Shown here: positions 10,660-22,880 of the stretch, in pieces | Layout: every line of letters begins with the position of its first letter | How positions within the stretch are numbered: position 1 is the first letter of the stretch | Source of the DNA: Torymus aiolomorphi | Taxonomy: Eukaryota > Arthropoda > Insecta > Hymenoptera > Torymidae | Assembly (NCBI GenBank): GCA_036365515.1 | Contig: CM070877.1 | Span: forward strand, 84,480,522 to 84,544,521 | DNA: 64,000 nt | Reading direction: 5' to 3' | Position numbers and translations under genes: made by a program | The notes under the pieces: model-generated | Databases searched by the model: none | What the model was told of the DNA's origin: nothing | What the model saw: only the letters and a program-made list of their open reading frames with translations

Positions 10660-13075
10660 ACGTGTTATAATTGTTATCCGAGGTGTAGGAATCAAAATAC
10701 ACGGTTTTTGAAAAAAATGTCTGTAGAGATGTATGTGTGTGTGTGTGTACTCCTGGATCTCAGCTTCTACTCAGTCGATTTTAACTGGACTCTTTTTTTT
10801 TTGTTTTTTTTTTTTGTGATTGTGGGTTAAAAATCCGTTTTTTGATTGGGCCGATGCGTTTTTGTTTTATTTCGAATTTTCGATTTTCTCAAAATTGTTT
10901 TTGCTTTCTTTTAATGATAGGATCGAGATAATTTAATCGGATGCGTAGCATTCAAAAGAGAATTAAAATATCTATATTTGCTAAAAAAAATTTCTAGCTA
11001 TCACGATTCTTACGTTATCAACAAATTTTAAAAAGCTTATAAGTCTCAAACTAACTGGTCAATATTTTTGAGAAAAATCATGATAATGCAGAATATAAAT
11101 AGCTATAAACTGTAAAAATTTTAATTCATTCTTTTGGTTAGTTTTTGAGAAAAAAATTAAAAAATTTAAAAAATGAGTTTTCTATGTCCAACAATTACGG
11201 GAGTCAAATTGATTTAATCGATTCAAAATTCCTTTTAGAGGTAGATTTTGGATAGTTCTCGGTCGAGTTCTTTGGGCAAAATGATTGGTCCATAAATTTC
11301 AGAGATATTTGAGGTTAAAATTTTTTTAACCTTTTTTCCAAGCCGTAATTTCTCGAAAACGGCTCTATGTATCAAAATCAATAAAAGTGTTTTAATTGGT
11401 TGTTGTAAACTCATTTGATTGATCTATATAGTATAGACGCCAAAGTCTAAGATGTCTGAATTTTCAAGATTGAATTCTTGAGTTTAAGTATTCAAAACTG
11501 CTGAATAATGAAAATAGTTTAAGAGAAATATCATTATTATATTTATCAAACTTACGTTATTATCGTAGAATTTAAACTTAAACAAACTTTTAAATTAAAC
11601 TAACATGATCATGTTCATAACCTCAAAAACAAAAAAAAATCAATAGATAAATAATACGCGCCAAGCGCGTTGAATGTAGCTAGTATATTATATGTTATAT
11701 ATTACACATGTATATATTATGTTAAACCTAGGGCATTCTTGCCCGTTGATCTAAATCAATAAATAAATAAATAAATAAATAATTAATAAATTAATACTTT
11801 TAAATCTTCATAAATGAATTTAATTATAATTGTCATAAATTTTTGCAAAAAAATTCAAATAATTCGATCCTATCATTAAAAAAAAACAAATAACAATTTT
11901 GAGAAAATCGAAAAAAAAAAACAAAAACGCATCTGCCCAATCAAAAAACGGATTTTTGACTCGCCATCACACAAACAGAAAACAAAAAAAATGATACCTG
12001 TCCGGTCAAAATCGACCGAGTAGAAGCTGAGATCCAGGCGTACACACACACACAGACACACACACACACACACATACACACACACACACATACACACGCA
12101 CGCACGCACGCACGCACGCACATACACATCTATACAGATTTTTCAAAAACCATGTATTTTGATTCCTAACACCTCGGAACAAAAATATTATCCAAAATCT
12201 ACCTCTACAAGGAATTTCAAAGCGATTAAGTCAATTTTATTAAAGTAAACGTGCTTCATACAAAACTCATTTTTTACATTTTTTTATTTTTTTCTTAAAA
12301 ACTAATTGACAGAATCGATTCACGTTTTTACAAATTATAGCTTTATATTCTGCATTATCATGATTTTTCTCAAAAAAATTGACCGTTTTAGTTTGGGAGT
12401 TAAAAAACACGTTTTTGTTGATGTAATATATCTTGAGTGGGACAGTAATGAGAGTAGACGGAGATAATTAATAAGATGTTTATTATAAAAGGAATCGGTT
12501 GTACTTTACATATGGGCAAGACACATCCGCTCGGGATCGTGGTCTATGCAAGACTGGCACGGCGGGGCTTTGGTTCAGCCGATACATATCACGGTCGTCG
12601 GTAATACAGTTACCTATGCTACAGTTGATAACAAAAGAACCGTGATAGCTAGAAAATTTTTTTTAGGAAATATAGGTATTTTTTATTTTCCTCCAAATGC
12701 TACCCATCCGATTCAGATAACTCGACACACAAAAAAAAACAAAAAAAATGATACCTGTCCGGTCAAAATCGACCGAGTAGAAGCTCAGATCCAGGCGTAT
12801 ACACACACACACTGACACACATCTACACAGACATTTTTCAAAAACCATGTATTTTGATTCCTAACACCTCGGAACAAAAATTTTAACCTCAAATATCCCT
12901 GAAATTTTTGGACCAATCATTTCGTTCAAAGAACTCGACCGAGAAATATCTAAACTCTATCTTTACAAAAAATATTGAAGCGATTAAATCAATTTTACTC
13001 TCGTAATCGTTGGACATACAAAACTCATTTTTTTAAATTTTCTAATTAGTTTTCATTAATAACTTTATTAAATAT
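10660..13075. repeat. Dispersed repeat family with an internal (CA)n core, three copies in both orientations
   Basis: Copy 1 is on the plus strand at about 10670-10960. Copies 2 (11870-12420) and 3 (12700-13070) are on the minus strand. All share a segment reading on one strand as CCGAGGTGT-AGGAATCAAAATACA, then (GT)n, then CTGGATCTCAGCTTCTACTC. Copies 2 and 3 also carry a second module ending in ...GAGGTAGATTTTGGATA or GAAATATTTGAGGTTA, and a rearranged plus-strand copy of that module sits at 11030-11340. No coding capacity is seen. A non-autonomous element is likely, but its ends and class are unknown. The interval 12430-12700 shows nothing recognisable. Confidence 0.7.
11690..11786 (+). 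repeat. Possible LINE 3' tail, (AATA)n
   Basis: GTTAAACCTAGGGCATTCTTG is followed by GATCTAAATC and (AATA) repeats at about 11757-11782. This resembles the 3' end of a LINE with a microsatellite tail. It has no coding part and is too short for classification. Confidence 0.3.
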
Positions 13076-13099
13076 AATTTATAAATTGGTTGTATTTAA

Positions 13100-14152
13100 A
13101 AATACAAAAAAGATATCGTGTGTGTGCGTGCGTGCGTGCGTACGTGTGTGTGCGCGCTAATAAATAAATTACAATTTTTTCTCAATATATTAGTATTTTA
13201 TTTTTTTTTTATTTTTTTTTAGTATTTTTTTTTCTTTGAAAAAAGAAATTTTGGAAAATTGTCCAACAAATTTGTTCAACGTTTACGCAAAAACGAATTG
13301 ATATTTTGATTTGAAACTTTGAAGGGGTGTAGAGTGTTATAAAACTTAGGGCAATGTCATCTTGATTTTACGCAATTTGCAAAAAAAAAATAATAGATTT
13401 TGTTATCATAATTATGTTTACTGCAGTGTTGATGGTTAAATGGCGTTGTAAGCGCACTTCTATATTACCCGTCATGTATCGTCTGATTGGCCGACTTGAT
13501 CCGTCGGTTTTTATCAAATAAAAATGAAATACACCATGCTATACGAAATCAAGAGAACATTGCTCTAAATTTGATAACACTTTACCCCCCCCCCCCCAAC
13601 CCCCCACACAAACTTTGAAGCCGAAATATCATTTCTCTTTTACGTAAACTTTGAACAAAATTGGACGACCTGACTGCGCCGTATGCGTATATATATATAT
13701 ATATATAGGTATATGTATAGGTCCGACTTCGCGGTTAGTGTGGGCAGTGTATATGCGTGTGCGCGCATGTGCATGTGGTGCAGCTCAGCTGCTCAGCTTG
13801 TCTGGCTCGTTGTAACTTGTTTGCGTAAGCGACACATCGCCGCGGATGATGCCAGAAAAAGGTTGGGCCGATCTTCGCGAAAATAAGTGAAAAAGTATCA
13901 GTGCGGAGTGAACACGAGAAAGCTGCCTACTCCATTTAACGTATAATCGCTAGGTACAGTGCTTCGCTTCCTCTCTGGCTCTCATCCACCATGTCAACCA
14001 TGTGCGCACGGCAGTCCGGCAGGCGGCAGTCATCAATGTTTATCAGCAGTCATTGTGTCTCCTAGATTTCTATGGACCGATATTGATGTTGGTCGAGCTC
14101 TCAGCTAATTTAGTTGTGGTCTTTTCCTTGAGTAAGTATTATTTCAATAATA
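13100..14152. other. Stretch without a recognised gene; possible transcribed leader at 13720-14131
   Basis: Up to about 13680 the sequence is AT-rich, with a C-run at 13585-13598 and a (TA)n at 13688-13707, and shows nothing coding. From 13720 to 14131 it turns GC-richer and ends in a strong donor consensus (GTAAGTATT at 14132), after which the 314-bp satellite begins. This could be the first exon of a transcript crossing the satellite, but no protein could be recognised and there is no second line of evidence. Confidence 0.25.
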
Positions 14153-15090
14153 CTAGCTTCTTTTTAATCTTGCAGAGTTTTCATCTTTTTTCCACAAGGG
14201 CATTTTGGTAAACTTTGAGCAAGGGTCAGGTAGTATTAGTTGGAAATGCAGATGCGCTTTTTCGACTTTCAAGTCCAAAGATTCCTTTCCGTTCTCTAAA
14301 AATATTTTCAGCTTTACACACATCATATTATGCAATCTGGGAGATTATATACCTTGTTCCAGATGTAAATAATCAGCAAGTATGGAGTTACAGCAGTTTC
14401 TATGTGTTTTTAAGGAAATTTTTAAGAACAAAGTCATTTTCTCCGTTCTGACTGATTCAGTAGTTCTGAAACTCAATATACAATGCCTCAGCATGCATTA
14501 CATTGTGTATGAACATTCTGGTAAACTTTGAGAAAGGGTGAGGAGGTTTTAGTCGAAAATGCCCATGTGCCTTTTCAACTTTACGTTCCAAAGATCCATT
14601 TCCATTACCTACAAGTATCTTAAACTCTCCATACATAAAGGAATACATGCTGCGGGACAGTATATCAAGTTTCAGATCTACATAATCAGCAAGTCTGGTG
14701 ATATTGCAATTTTTGTGCTTTTTCAGGAAATTTTTAAGAAAGAAAAGTAATTTCCTACAAACTGACTGATTTAGTAGATCTGAAACTCAATATACAAAGC
14801 CTCAGCATACATTACATTGTGTGTGAATATTCTGGTAAACTTTGAGAAAGGGTGAGGAAGTTTTAGTCGAAAATGCACATGCGGCTTTTCGACTTTTCGT
14901 TCCAAAGATCTATTTCCATTTCCTACAAGTATCTTAAACTCTCCATACATAAGGCAATACATGCTCAGGGACAGTATATCAAGTTTCAATCTATATAATC
15001 AGCAAGTCTGCTGATACTGCACTTTTTGTGCTTTTTCAGAAAATTTTTAAGAAAGAAAAGTAATTTCCTCCCAACTGGCTGATTTATTTG

Positions 15091-15622
15091 ATATTTATTT
15101 ATTTATTTATTTATTAAACCAGAGTAAGTACATAGGTATTACAATAATATCAATATACATTTTTACATTACATGCGTAACCCAGCAGAGGAAGTATTTCC
15201 TGTATGCTGGTCTGGTGACTTAAACTAACTTAAAACTAAATTGAAATATTGTCCCTGATTGTTTGTCGATCTTGTATCCCCGTAGCTAGCAGCTACGGAG
15301 TCAAGTCGACAACCACACATTATTCATGACTTTTCTTCTATCACCAATATCTAACCAACATTTGTCTTGCTGTTGTAAATGATTCCGTGGATGCGTTTCT
15401 GTCTCTTGCAAAGATGATTCTTTCGTAGCTGTTTAGTCTTGTTGGGCAGGTGAGTCCCACTGCACAGGTAACTCTGTAGTGTGGGAACATCAATCTGTGT
15501 TGGTTGGCTGAGTCACATTTACATGTTGATGTAAAAACAATGTCGTCTACTACTATGAGATCGTTGTATTTCGGGTGCTGTTCTAGAGTATACATTGAGT
15601 TTGTAAATAAAATTTGTAAATA
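15091..15622 (-). mobile_element. 5'-truncated LINE fragment inserted in the satellite
   Basis: Satellite similarity stops after GATTTATTTGAT and resumes at GAAACTCAATATAC (about 15626). The insert ends, on the minus strand, in CTCTGGTTTAATAAATAAATA, a (TAAA)n tail like those of LINEs. A minus-strand open stretch (15595-15341) holds Cys/His residues and CPTRLNSYERIIFARDR, which looks like the C-terminal end of a LINE ORF2. No clear target duplication is seen. Confidence 0.55.
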
Positions 15623-17809
15623 TGAAACTCAATATACAATACCTCAGCATGCATTGCATTGTGTGCGAATATTCTGGAAAACTTTGAGAAAGGATGAGGA
15701 GGTTTTAGTCGAAAATGCACATGCGGCTTTTCGACTTTTCGTTCCAAAGATCTATTTCCATTACCTACAAGTATCTTAAACTCTCCATACATAAAGGAAT
15801 ACATGCTGAGGGACAGTATATCAAGTTTCAGATCTACATAATCAGCAAGTCTGGTGATATTGCAATTTTTGTGCTTTTTCAGGAAATTTTAAAGAAAGAA
15901 TAGTAATTTCCTCTAAACTGGCTGATTTATTTGATCTGAAACTCAATACACAATGCCTCAGCATACATGGCATTGTGTGTGAATATTCTGGTAAACTTTG
16001 AGAAAGGGTGAGGAGGATTTAGTCGAAAATGCACATGCGGCTTTTCGACTTTTCGTTACAAAGATCCATTTCCATTCACTACAAGTATCTTAAACTCTCC
16101 ATACATAAAGGAATACATGCTGAGGGACAGTATATCAAGTTTCAGATCTACATAATCAGCAGGTCTGCTGATATTGCAATTTTTGTGCTTTTTCAGGAAA
16201 TTTTTAAGAAAAAAAAGTAATTTCCTACAAACTGACTGATTTAGTAGATCTGAAACTCAATATACAATGCCTCAGCATACATTGCATTGTGTGTGAATAT
16301 TCTGGTAAACTTTGAGAAAGGGTGAGGAAGTTTTAGTCGAAAATGCACATGCGGCTTTTCGACTTTTCGATCCAAAGATCTATTTCCATTACCTACAAGT
16401 ATCTTAAACTCTCCATACATAAAGGAATACATGCTCAGGGACAGTATATCAAGTTTCAGATCTATATAATCAGCAAGTCTGCTAATATTGCAATTTTTGT
16501 GCTTTTTCAGAAAATTTTTAAGAAAGAAAAGTAATTTCCTCCAAACTGGCTGATTTATTTGATCTGAAACTCAATATACAATACCTCAGCATGCATTGCA
16601 TTGTGTGTGAATATTCTGGTAAACTTTGAGAAAGGGTGAGGAGGTTTTAGTCGAAAATGCACATGCGGCTTTTCGACTTTTCGTTCCAAATATCCATTTC
16701 CATTACCTACAAGTATCTTAAGCTCTCCATACATAAAGGAATACATGCTGAGGGACAGTATATAAAGTTTCAGATCTACATAATCAGCAAGTCTGCTGAT
16801 ATTGCAATTTTTGTGCTTTTTCAGGAAATTTTTAAGAAAGAAAAGTAATTTCCTACAAACTGACTGATTTAGTAGATCTGAAACTCAATATACAATGCAT
16901 CAGCACACATTGCATTGTGTGTGAATATTCTGGTAAACTTTGAGAAAGGGTGAGGAGGTTTTAGTCGCAAAAGCACATGCAGCTTTTCGACTTTTCGTTC
17001 CAAAGATCCATTTCCATTACCTACAAGTATCTTAAACTCTCCATATATAAAGGAATACATGCTGAGGGACAGTATATCAAGTTTCAGATCTATATAATCA
17101 GCAGTCTGCTGATATTGCAATTTTTGTGCTTTTTCAGAAAATTTTTAAGAAAGAAAAGTAATTTCCTCCAAACTGGCTGATTTATTTGATCTGAAACTCA
17201 ATATACAATACCTCAGCATGCATTGCATTGTGTGTGAATATTCTGCTAAACTTTGAGAAAGGGTGAGGAGGTTTTAGTCGAAAATGCACATGCGGCTTTT
17301 CGACTTTTCGTTCCAAAGATCCATTTCCATTACCTACAAGTATCTTAAACTCTCCATACATAAAGGAATACATGCTGAGGGACAGTATACCAAGTTTCAG
17401 ATCTACATAATCAGCAAGTCTGGTGATATTGCAATTTTTGTGCTTTTTCAGGAAATTTTTAATAAAGAAAAGTAATTTTCTCCAAACTGGCTGATTTATT
17501 TAATCTGAAACTCAATATACAATGCCTCAGCATGCATTACATTGTGTGTGAACATTCGGGTAAACTTTGAGAAAGGGTGAGGAGGTTTTAGTCGCAAAAG
17601 CACATGCGGCTTTTCGACTTTTCGTTCCAAAGATCTATTTCCATTACCTACAAGTATCTTAAACTCTCCATACATAAAGGAATACATGCTGAGGGACAGT
17701 ATATCAAGTTTCAGATCTACATAATCAGCAAGTCTGGTGATATTACAATTTTTGTGCTTTTTCAGGAAATTTTTAATAAAGAAAAGTAATTTTCTCCAAA
17801 CTGGCTGAT

Positions 17810-19693
17810 TTATTTAATCTGAAACTCAATATACAATGCCTCAGCATGCACTACATTGTGTGTGAACATTCTGGTAAACTTTGAGAAAGGGTGAGAAGGT
17901 TTTAGTCGAAAATGCCCAGGTGCCATTTCGACTTTTCGTTCCAAAGATCCATTTCCATTACCTACAAGTATCTTAAACTCTCCATACATAAAGGAATACA
18001 TGCTGAGGGACAGTATATAAAGTTTCAGATCTACATAATCAGCAAGTCTGCTGATATTGCAATTTTTGTGCTTTTTCAGGAAATTTTTAAGAAAGAAAAG
18101 TAATTTCCTACAAACTGACTGATTTAGTAGATCTGAAACTCAATATACAATGCATCAGCACACATTGCATTGTGTGTGAATATTCTGGTAAACTTTGAGA
18201 AAGGGTGAGGAGGTTTTAGTCGCAAAAGCACATGCGGCTTTTCGACTTTTCGCTCCAAAGATCCATTTCCATTACCTACAAGTATCTTAAACTCTCCATA
18301 CATAAAGGAATACATGCTGCGGGACAGTATATCAAGTTTCAGATCTACATAATCAGCAAGTCTGGTGATATTGCAATTTTTGTGCTTTTTCAGGAAATTT
18401 TTAATAAAGAAAAGTAATTTCCTACAAACTGACAGATTTAGTAGATCTGAAACTCAATATACAATGCCTCAGCATACATTACATTGTGTGTGAATATTCT
18501 GGTAAACTTTGAGAAAGGGTGAGGAAGTTTTAGTTGAAAATGCATATGCGGCTTTTCGACTTTTCGTTCCAAAGATCTATTTCCATTACCTACAAGTATC
18601 TTAAACTCTCCATACATAAAGGAATACATGCTGAGGGACAGTATATCAAGTTTCAGATCTACATAATCAGCAAGTCTGGTGATATTGCAATTTATGTGCT
18701 TTGTCAGGAAATTTATAATAAAGAAAAGTAATTTTCTCCAAACTGGCTGATTTATTTAATCTGAAACTCAATATACAATGCCTCAGCATGCATTACATTG
18801 TGTGTGAACATTCTGGTAAACTTTGAGAAAGGGTGAGAAGGTTTTAGTCGAAAATGCCCAGGTGCCATTTCGACTTTTCGTTCCAAAGATCCATTTCCAT
18901 TACCTACAAGTATCTTAAACTCTCCATACATAAAGGAATACATGCTGAGGGACAGTATATAAAGTTTCAGATCTACATAATCAGCAAGTCTGCTGATATT
19001 GCAATTTTTGTGCTTTTTCGGGAAATTTTTAAGAAAGAAAAGTAATTTCCTACAAACTGACTGATTTAGTAGATCTGAAACTCAATATACAATGCATCAG
19101 CACACATTGCATTGTGTGTGAATATTCTGGTAAACTTTGAGAAAGGGTGAGGAGGTTTTAGTCGCAAAAGCACATGCGGCTTTTCGACTTTTCGTTCCAA
19201 AGATCCATTTCCATTACCTACAAGTATCTTAAACTCTCCATACATAAAGGAATACATGCTGCGGGACAGTATATCAAGTTTCAGATCTACATAATCAGCA
19301 AGTCTGGTGATATTGCAATTTTTGTGCTTTTTCAGGAAATTTTTAATAAAGAAAAGTAATTTCCTACAAACTGACTGATTTAGTAGATCTGAAACTCAAT
19401 ATACAATGCCTCAGCATACATTACATTGTGTGTGAATATTCTGGTAAACTTTGAGAAAGGGTGAGGAAGTTTTAGTTGAAAATGCATATGCGGCTTTTCG
19501 ACTTTTCGTTCCAAAGATCTATTTCCATTACCTACAAGTATCTTAAACTCTCCATACATAAAGGAATACATGCTGAGGGACAGTATATAAAGTTTCAGAT
19601 CTACATAATCAGCAAGTCTGCTGATATTTCAATTTTTGTGCTTTTTCAGGAAATTTTTAAGAAAGAAAAGTAATTTCCTACAAACTGACTGAT
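17810..19693 (+). repeat. Higher-order repeat: two copies of a 942-bp trimer
   Basis: Unit variants recur every third unit. 17810 and 18752 share the GCCCAGGTGCCATTTCGAC variant, 18124 and 19066 share GTCGCAAAAGCACATGCGGC, and 18438 and 19380 share TTGAAAATGCATATGCGGC. The three-unit block 17810-18751 is therefore duplicated as 18752-19693 with very few differences, indicating recent amplification of a trimer. Confidence 0.85.
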
Positions 19694-20989
19694 TTAGTAG
19701 ATCTGAAACTCAATATACAATGCCTCAGCATACATTGCATTGTGTGTGAATATTCTGGTAAACTTCGAGAAAGGGTGAGGAGGTTTTAGTCGAAAATGCA
19801 CATGCGGCTTTTCGTCTTTTCGTTCCAAAGATCTATTTCCATTACCTACAAGTATCTTAAACTCTCCATACATAAAGGAATACATGCTGAGGGACAGTAT
19901 ATCAAGTTTCAGATCTACATAATCAGCAAGTCTGGTGATATTGCAATTTTTGTGCTTTTTCAGGAAATTTTTAAGAATGAAAAGTAATTTCCTACAAACT
20001 GACTGATTTAGTAGATCTGAAACTCAATATACAATGCCTCAGCATACATTACATTGTGTGTGAATATTCTGGTAAACTTTGAGAAAGGGTGAGGAAGTTT
20101 TAGTCGAAAATGCACATGCGGCTTTTCGACTTTTCGTTCCAAAGATCTATTTCCATTACCTACAAGTATCTTAAACTCTCCATACATAAAGGAATACATG
20201 CTCAGGGACAGTATATCAAGTTTCAGATCTATATAATCAGCAAGTCTGCTGATATTGCAATTTTTGTGCTTTTTCAGAAAATTTTTAAGAAAGAAAAGTA
20301 ATTTCCTCCAAACTGGCTGATTTAGTTGTTCTGAAACTCAATATACAATATTGCATTGTGTGTGAATATTCTAGTAAACTTTGAGAAAGGGTGAGGAGGT
20401 TTTAGTCGAAAATGCACATGCGGCTTTTCGACTTTTCGTTCCAAAGATCCATTTCCATTACCTACAAGTATCTTAAACTCTCCATACATAAAGGAATACA
20501 TGCTGAGGGACAGTATATCAAGTTTCAGGTCTACATAATCAGCAAGTCTGGTGATATGGCAATTTTTGTGCTTTTTCAGGAAATTTTTAATAAAGAAAAG
20601 TAATTTCCTCCAAACTGGCTGATTTATTTAATCTGAAACTCAATATACAATGCCTCAGCATACATTGCATTGTGTGTGAATATTCTGGTAAACTTTGAGA
20701 AAGGGTGAGGAGGTTCTAGTCGAAAATGCACATGCGGCTTTTCGACTTTCCGTTCCAAAGATCCCTTTCTATTCCCTACAAGTATCTGAAACTTTCCATA
20801 CATAATGGAATACATGCTGACGGACAGTTTATCAAGTTTCAGATCTACATAATTAGCAAGTCTGAAGATATTGCAATTAAACTCAACAATCGCATTACAG
20901 TGGGTAACCTTGAGTGAAGGGCTTCCTGTTACACACATCTTGGCAGCTTCATCTTTTTGCATATTATCCATGGAAGTTGATCTAGTCTG

Positions 20990-22240
20990 TATTCATTTTA
21001 ATTCACTGTGACCACTTTGTGGGCTCTTCTTTGAATAATTATTATTTCAGTAATCTACTGCTTTCGACCATGGTATAGCTTCATTTTTTGTTTTAGTGTT
21101 TACATTATCCTTTCAGAAAAAGCAGCAACTATAAGAGGCGACTGGTCAAATTTAACAGGTCTATTCCTCATTTATTGATGTGGTTCATATTTATTTTGAA
21201 TGATAGAAATCTTCTCTTATAATGCATTTCAGACATCTCATGTATTTTTAAGCTGATTTTATTTTTTTTGTAGGTATAATTTAATAAAAAAAAAAATTAA
21301 GTCCTGCAATTTCTCAGATTTAATTGGGGCACTGCTTATGTATTTTTTATAGAACTGTATTTTCATTTTTTTTATTAAATTACATGTACTTTCAAAAAGA
21401 TAAAGTCAACTCAAAAATACATGGAATGTCTGAGATGCATTACTGAAGCCGGTTTCTATCATTCTTAGTCTTTTGGATTAAGTACGGACACATCACCTCA
21501 ACGTAAATATCGATAACATTGAATGCTCAATGCATCTGCTAAATCTGACAAGTGGCTTTTATATTGTAGGAGCTGGATGAATTTTCTTATTAAGTTTTTA
21601 ATTTTGGCCTGTATACTGTAGTGTAGTGTACTGTGAGTGTGTCTCAAAGTTCTATACATCTATAGCTTGTCCTGCCGTAACAATAAATCTGAGTACGTGT
21701 AAAAATTGTGAAAAAAGTTATTTTAATCTGTAAAATTCAGTTTAATTATAGTTGTTAAAGAACAATGAGCTTATCGATTAATTACCACCATTAATTGACT
21801 TTTAGAAGTTATAGTCAACTTTTCATAATTCTGGCAGGTTTCCAGAATATTTATTTAAGCATGATACTCTATAGATCTTTCGGACAGGCTCACACTACAT
21901 GGCGCTTCAGATTTCATAAGAGAAAACCTATTTAATTAATTAGACTGAAATTTTCAAGATGAAAAGATAAATTAATCTTGCTCCTGTAATATAAAAGCCA
22001 CCAGTCAGATTTAGCAGGTGTACTTATCATTCAGTGTTGTTGATGTTTAGTTTGAGTAAAGGTGCTTTACTATTTAATGTAAAAAAGTATAAGAATAATA
22101 GAACTCTTCTTCTATAATGTATTTCAGGCACCGTATGTTTTTTTAAGCAAATTTCATCTTTCTAGAAGTAGGTATAATTTAATAAAAAAAAAGTTGAGAT
22201 ATCCAATTTTTCAGATTTAGTCGAGGCACTGCCTCGGAAT
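20990..22240. repeat. Foldback repeat: direct and inverted copies of a ~240-bp module
   Basis: A module with GGTCAAATTTAACAGG ... ATAATGCATTTCAGACA ... GTAGGTATAATTTAATAAA lies at about 21110-21345. An inverted copy lies at about 21345-21580 (reading backwards: AGTGGCTTTTATATTG, TGATAGAAACCGG), and a direct copy at about 21980-22235. The adjacent opposite copies could fold into a long hairpin. No coding potential is seen, and the stretch 21580-21980 shows nothing else. Confidence 0.6.
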
Positions 22241-22782
22241 GCCCAAAAGAATTTTATATATTTTAACTAAATATATCAAATTGTATGAAATATGATCATA
22301 ATGGGCATAGCACTGAACTTGTTTAAAATGTTTCTTTGTGCTCGCATTTTTTTAATTTTTCATCGATCTATCTCAATTGAGAACCAGCACTTAGGCACAA
22401 TTAGAGGAGTATTTTCCCGCGATCCCGATGGAATCGGTTGAAAATTCATTGAGATAATCGATAAACTTGATTACATACGGACGTACAGACAAACCTTTCT
22501 TATTATAATAATTGTTGTAAAATTATATATATTAAGGAAGTCCATATCAACACATTGTCAATTTCTGTACCAAGATTGATACCTCGATTTTTTTTCTGTC
22601 TATTTTATAGCTACAATTTTATTAAAGTAAAATTTCTTTTTTTTTTTTAGTTGGATTAAATAAAGTGTAAATTAAAATAAAATAATTAACTTCTTTAGCA
22701 AGTCGTATTTCAGAAAGAAGTTTATATATATCGATGTTGATATATATATATATTTTTTTAATATATCAGTAATTTTATTTTA
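22240..22782. repeat. AT-rich non-coding stretch with one copy of a dispersed repeat
   Basis: 22365-22495 shares a diverged module with 24575-24715: GATCTATCTCAATTGAG / GATCGATTCGGCTCGG, then GATAATCGATAAACTTGA / GATATTCCATAAACTTGA and ACATACGGACGTACAGAC / ACATACGAACGGACATACAC. The rest is AT-rich with a (TA)n at about 22736-22755 and no gene. Confidence 0.5.
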
Positions 22783-22880
22783 GGTGGGGGGCTTCGCCCC
22801 CCCCACACCCCCCTGAGTGGGGACTTCTCCCCCTACACCCCCACCAGGGGCTCTGCCCCTGGACCCCTCCCGGCGCCCCA
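22783..22880. repeat. GC-rich cluster of short hairpins
   Basis: A ~100-bp island of very high GC in AT-rich surroundings contains three successive short inverted repeats: GGGGGGC-TTC-GCCCCCC, GGGGACTTCTCCCC and AGGGGC-TCT-GCCCCT. The pattern is symmetric and repetitive and has no coding meaning. The flank 22880-23600 is AT-rich with nothing recognised. Confidence 0.7.

Larger units (their letters stand above)
14153..20878 (+). repeat. Tandem satellite, 314-bp unit, about 21 copies
   Basis: The phase is constant: equivalent points occur at 16241, 16555, 16869, 17182, 17496, 17810, 18124, 18438, 18752, 19066, 19380, 19694 and 20008. Each unit reads CTGAAACTCAATATACA..., then GGTAAACTTTGAGAAAGGG, GCGGCTTTTCGACTTTTCG and GTGCTTTTTCAGGAAATT. 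The first unit (14153-14460) is strongly diverged, the one from about 20322 is ~302 bp through an internal deletion, and the last breaks off at 20878. A LINE fragment interrupts the array at 15091-15622. Central units are nearly identical and edge units diverged, the usual sign of homogenisation by unequal exchange. Both strands have ~63-codon open frames in each unit, probably by chance of composition. Confidence 0.95.

Noticed and set aside
13720..14211. First exon of a host gene
   Set aside because: Composition and a good donor are suggestive, but no protein similarity, second exon or promoter could be shown. Kept only as a low-confidence note.
14153..20878. CRISPR-like array
   Set aside because: Units are 314 bp, without short repeats and unique spacers; eukaryotic satellite.
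14457..20971. Repeated ~63-codon open frames on both strands of the satellite (for example MHMRLFDFSFQRS and MYSFMYGEFKILV types)
   Set aside because: They recur only because the 314-bp unit recurs; both strands are open at once, and there is no sign of coding constraint by eye. A substitution-pattern test over units would settle it.
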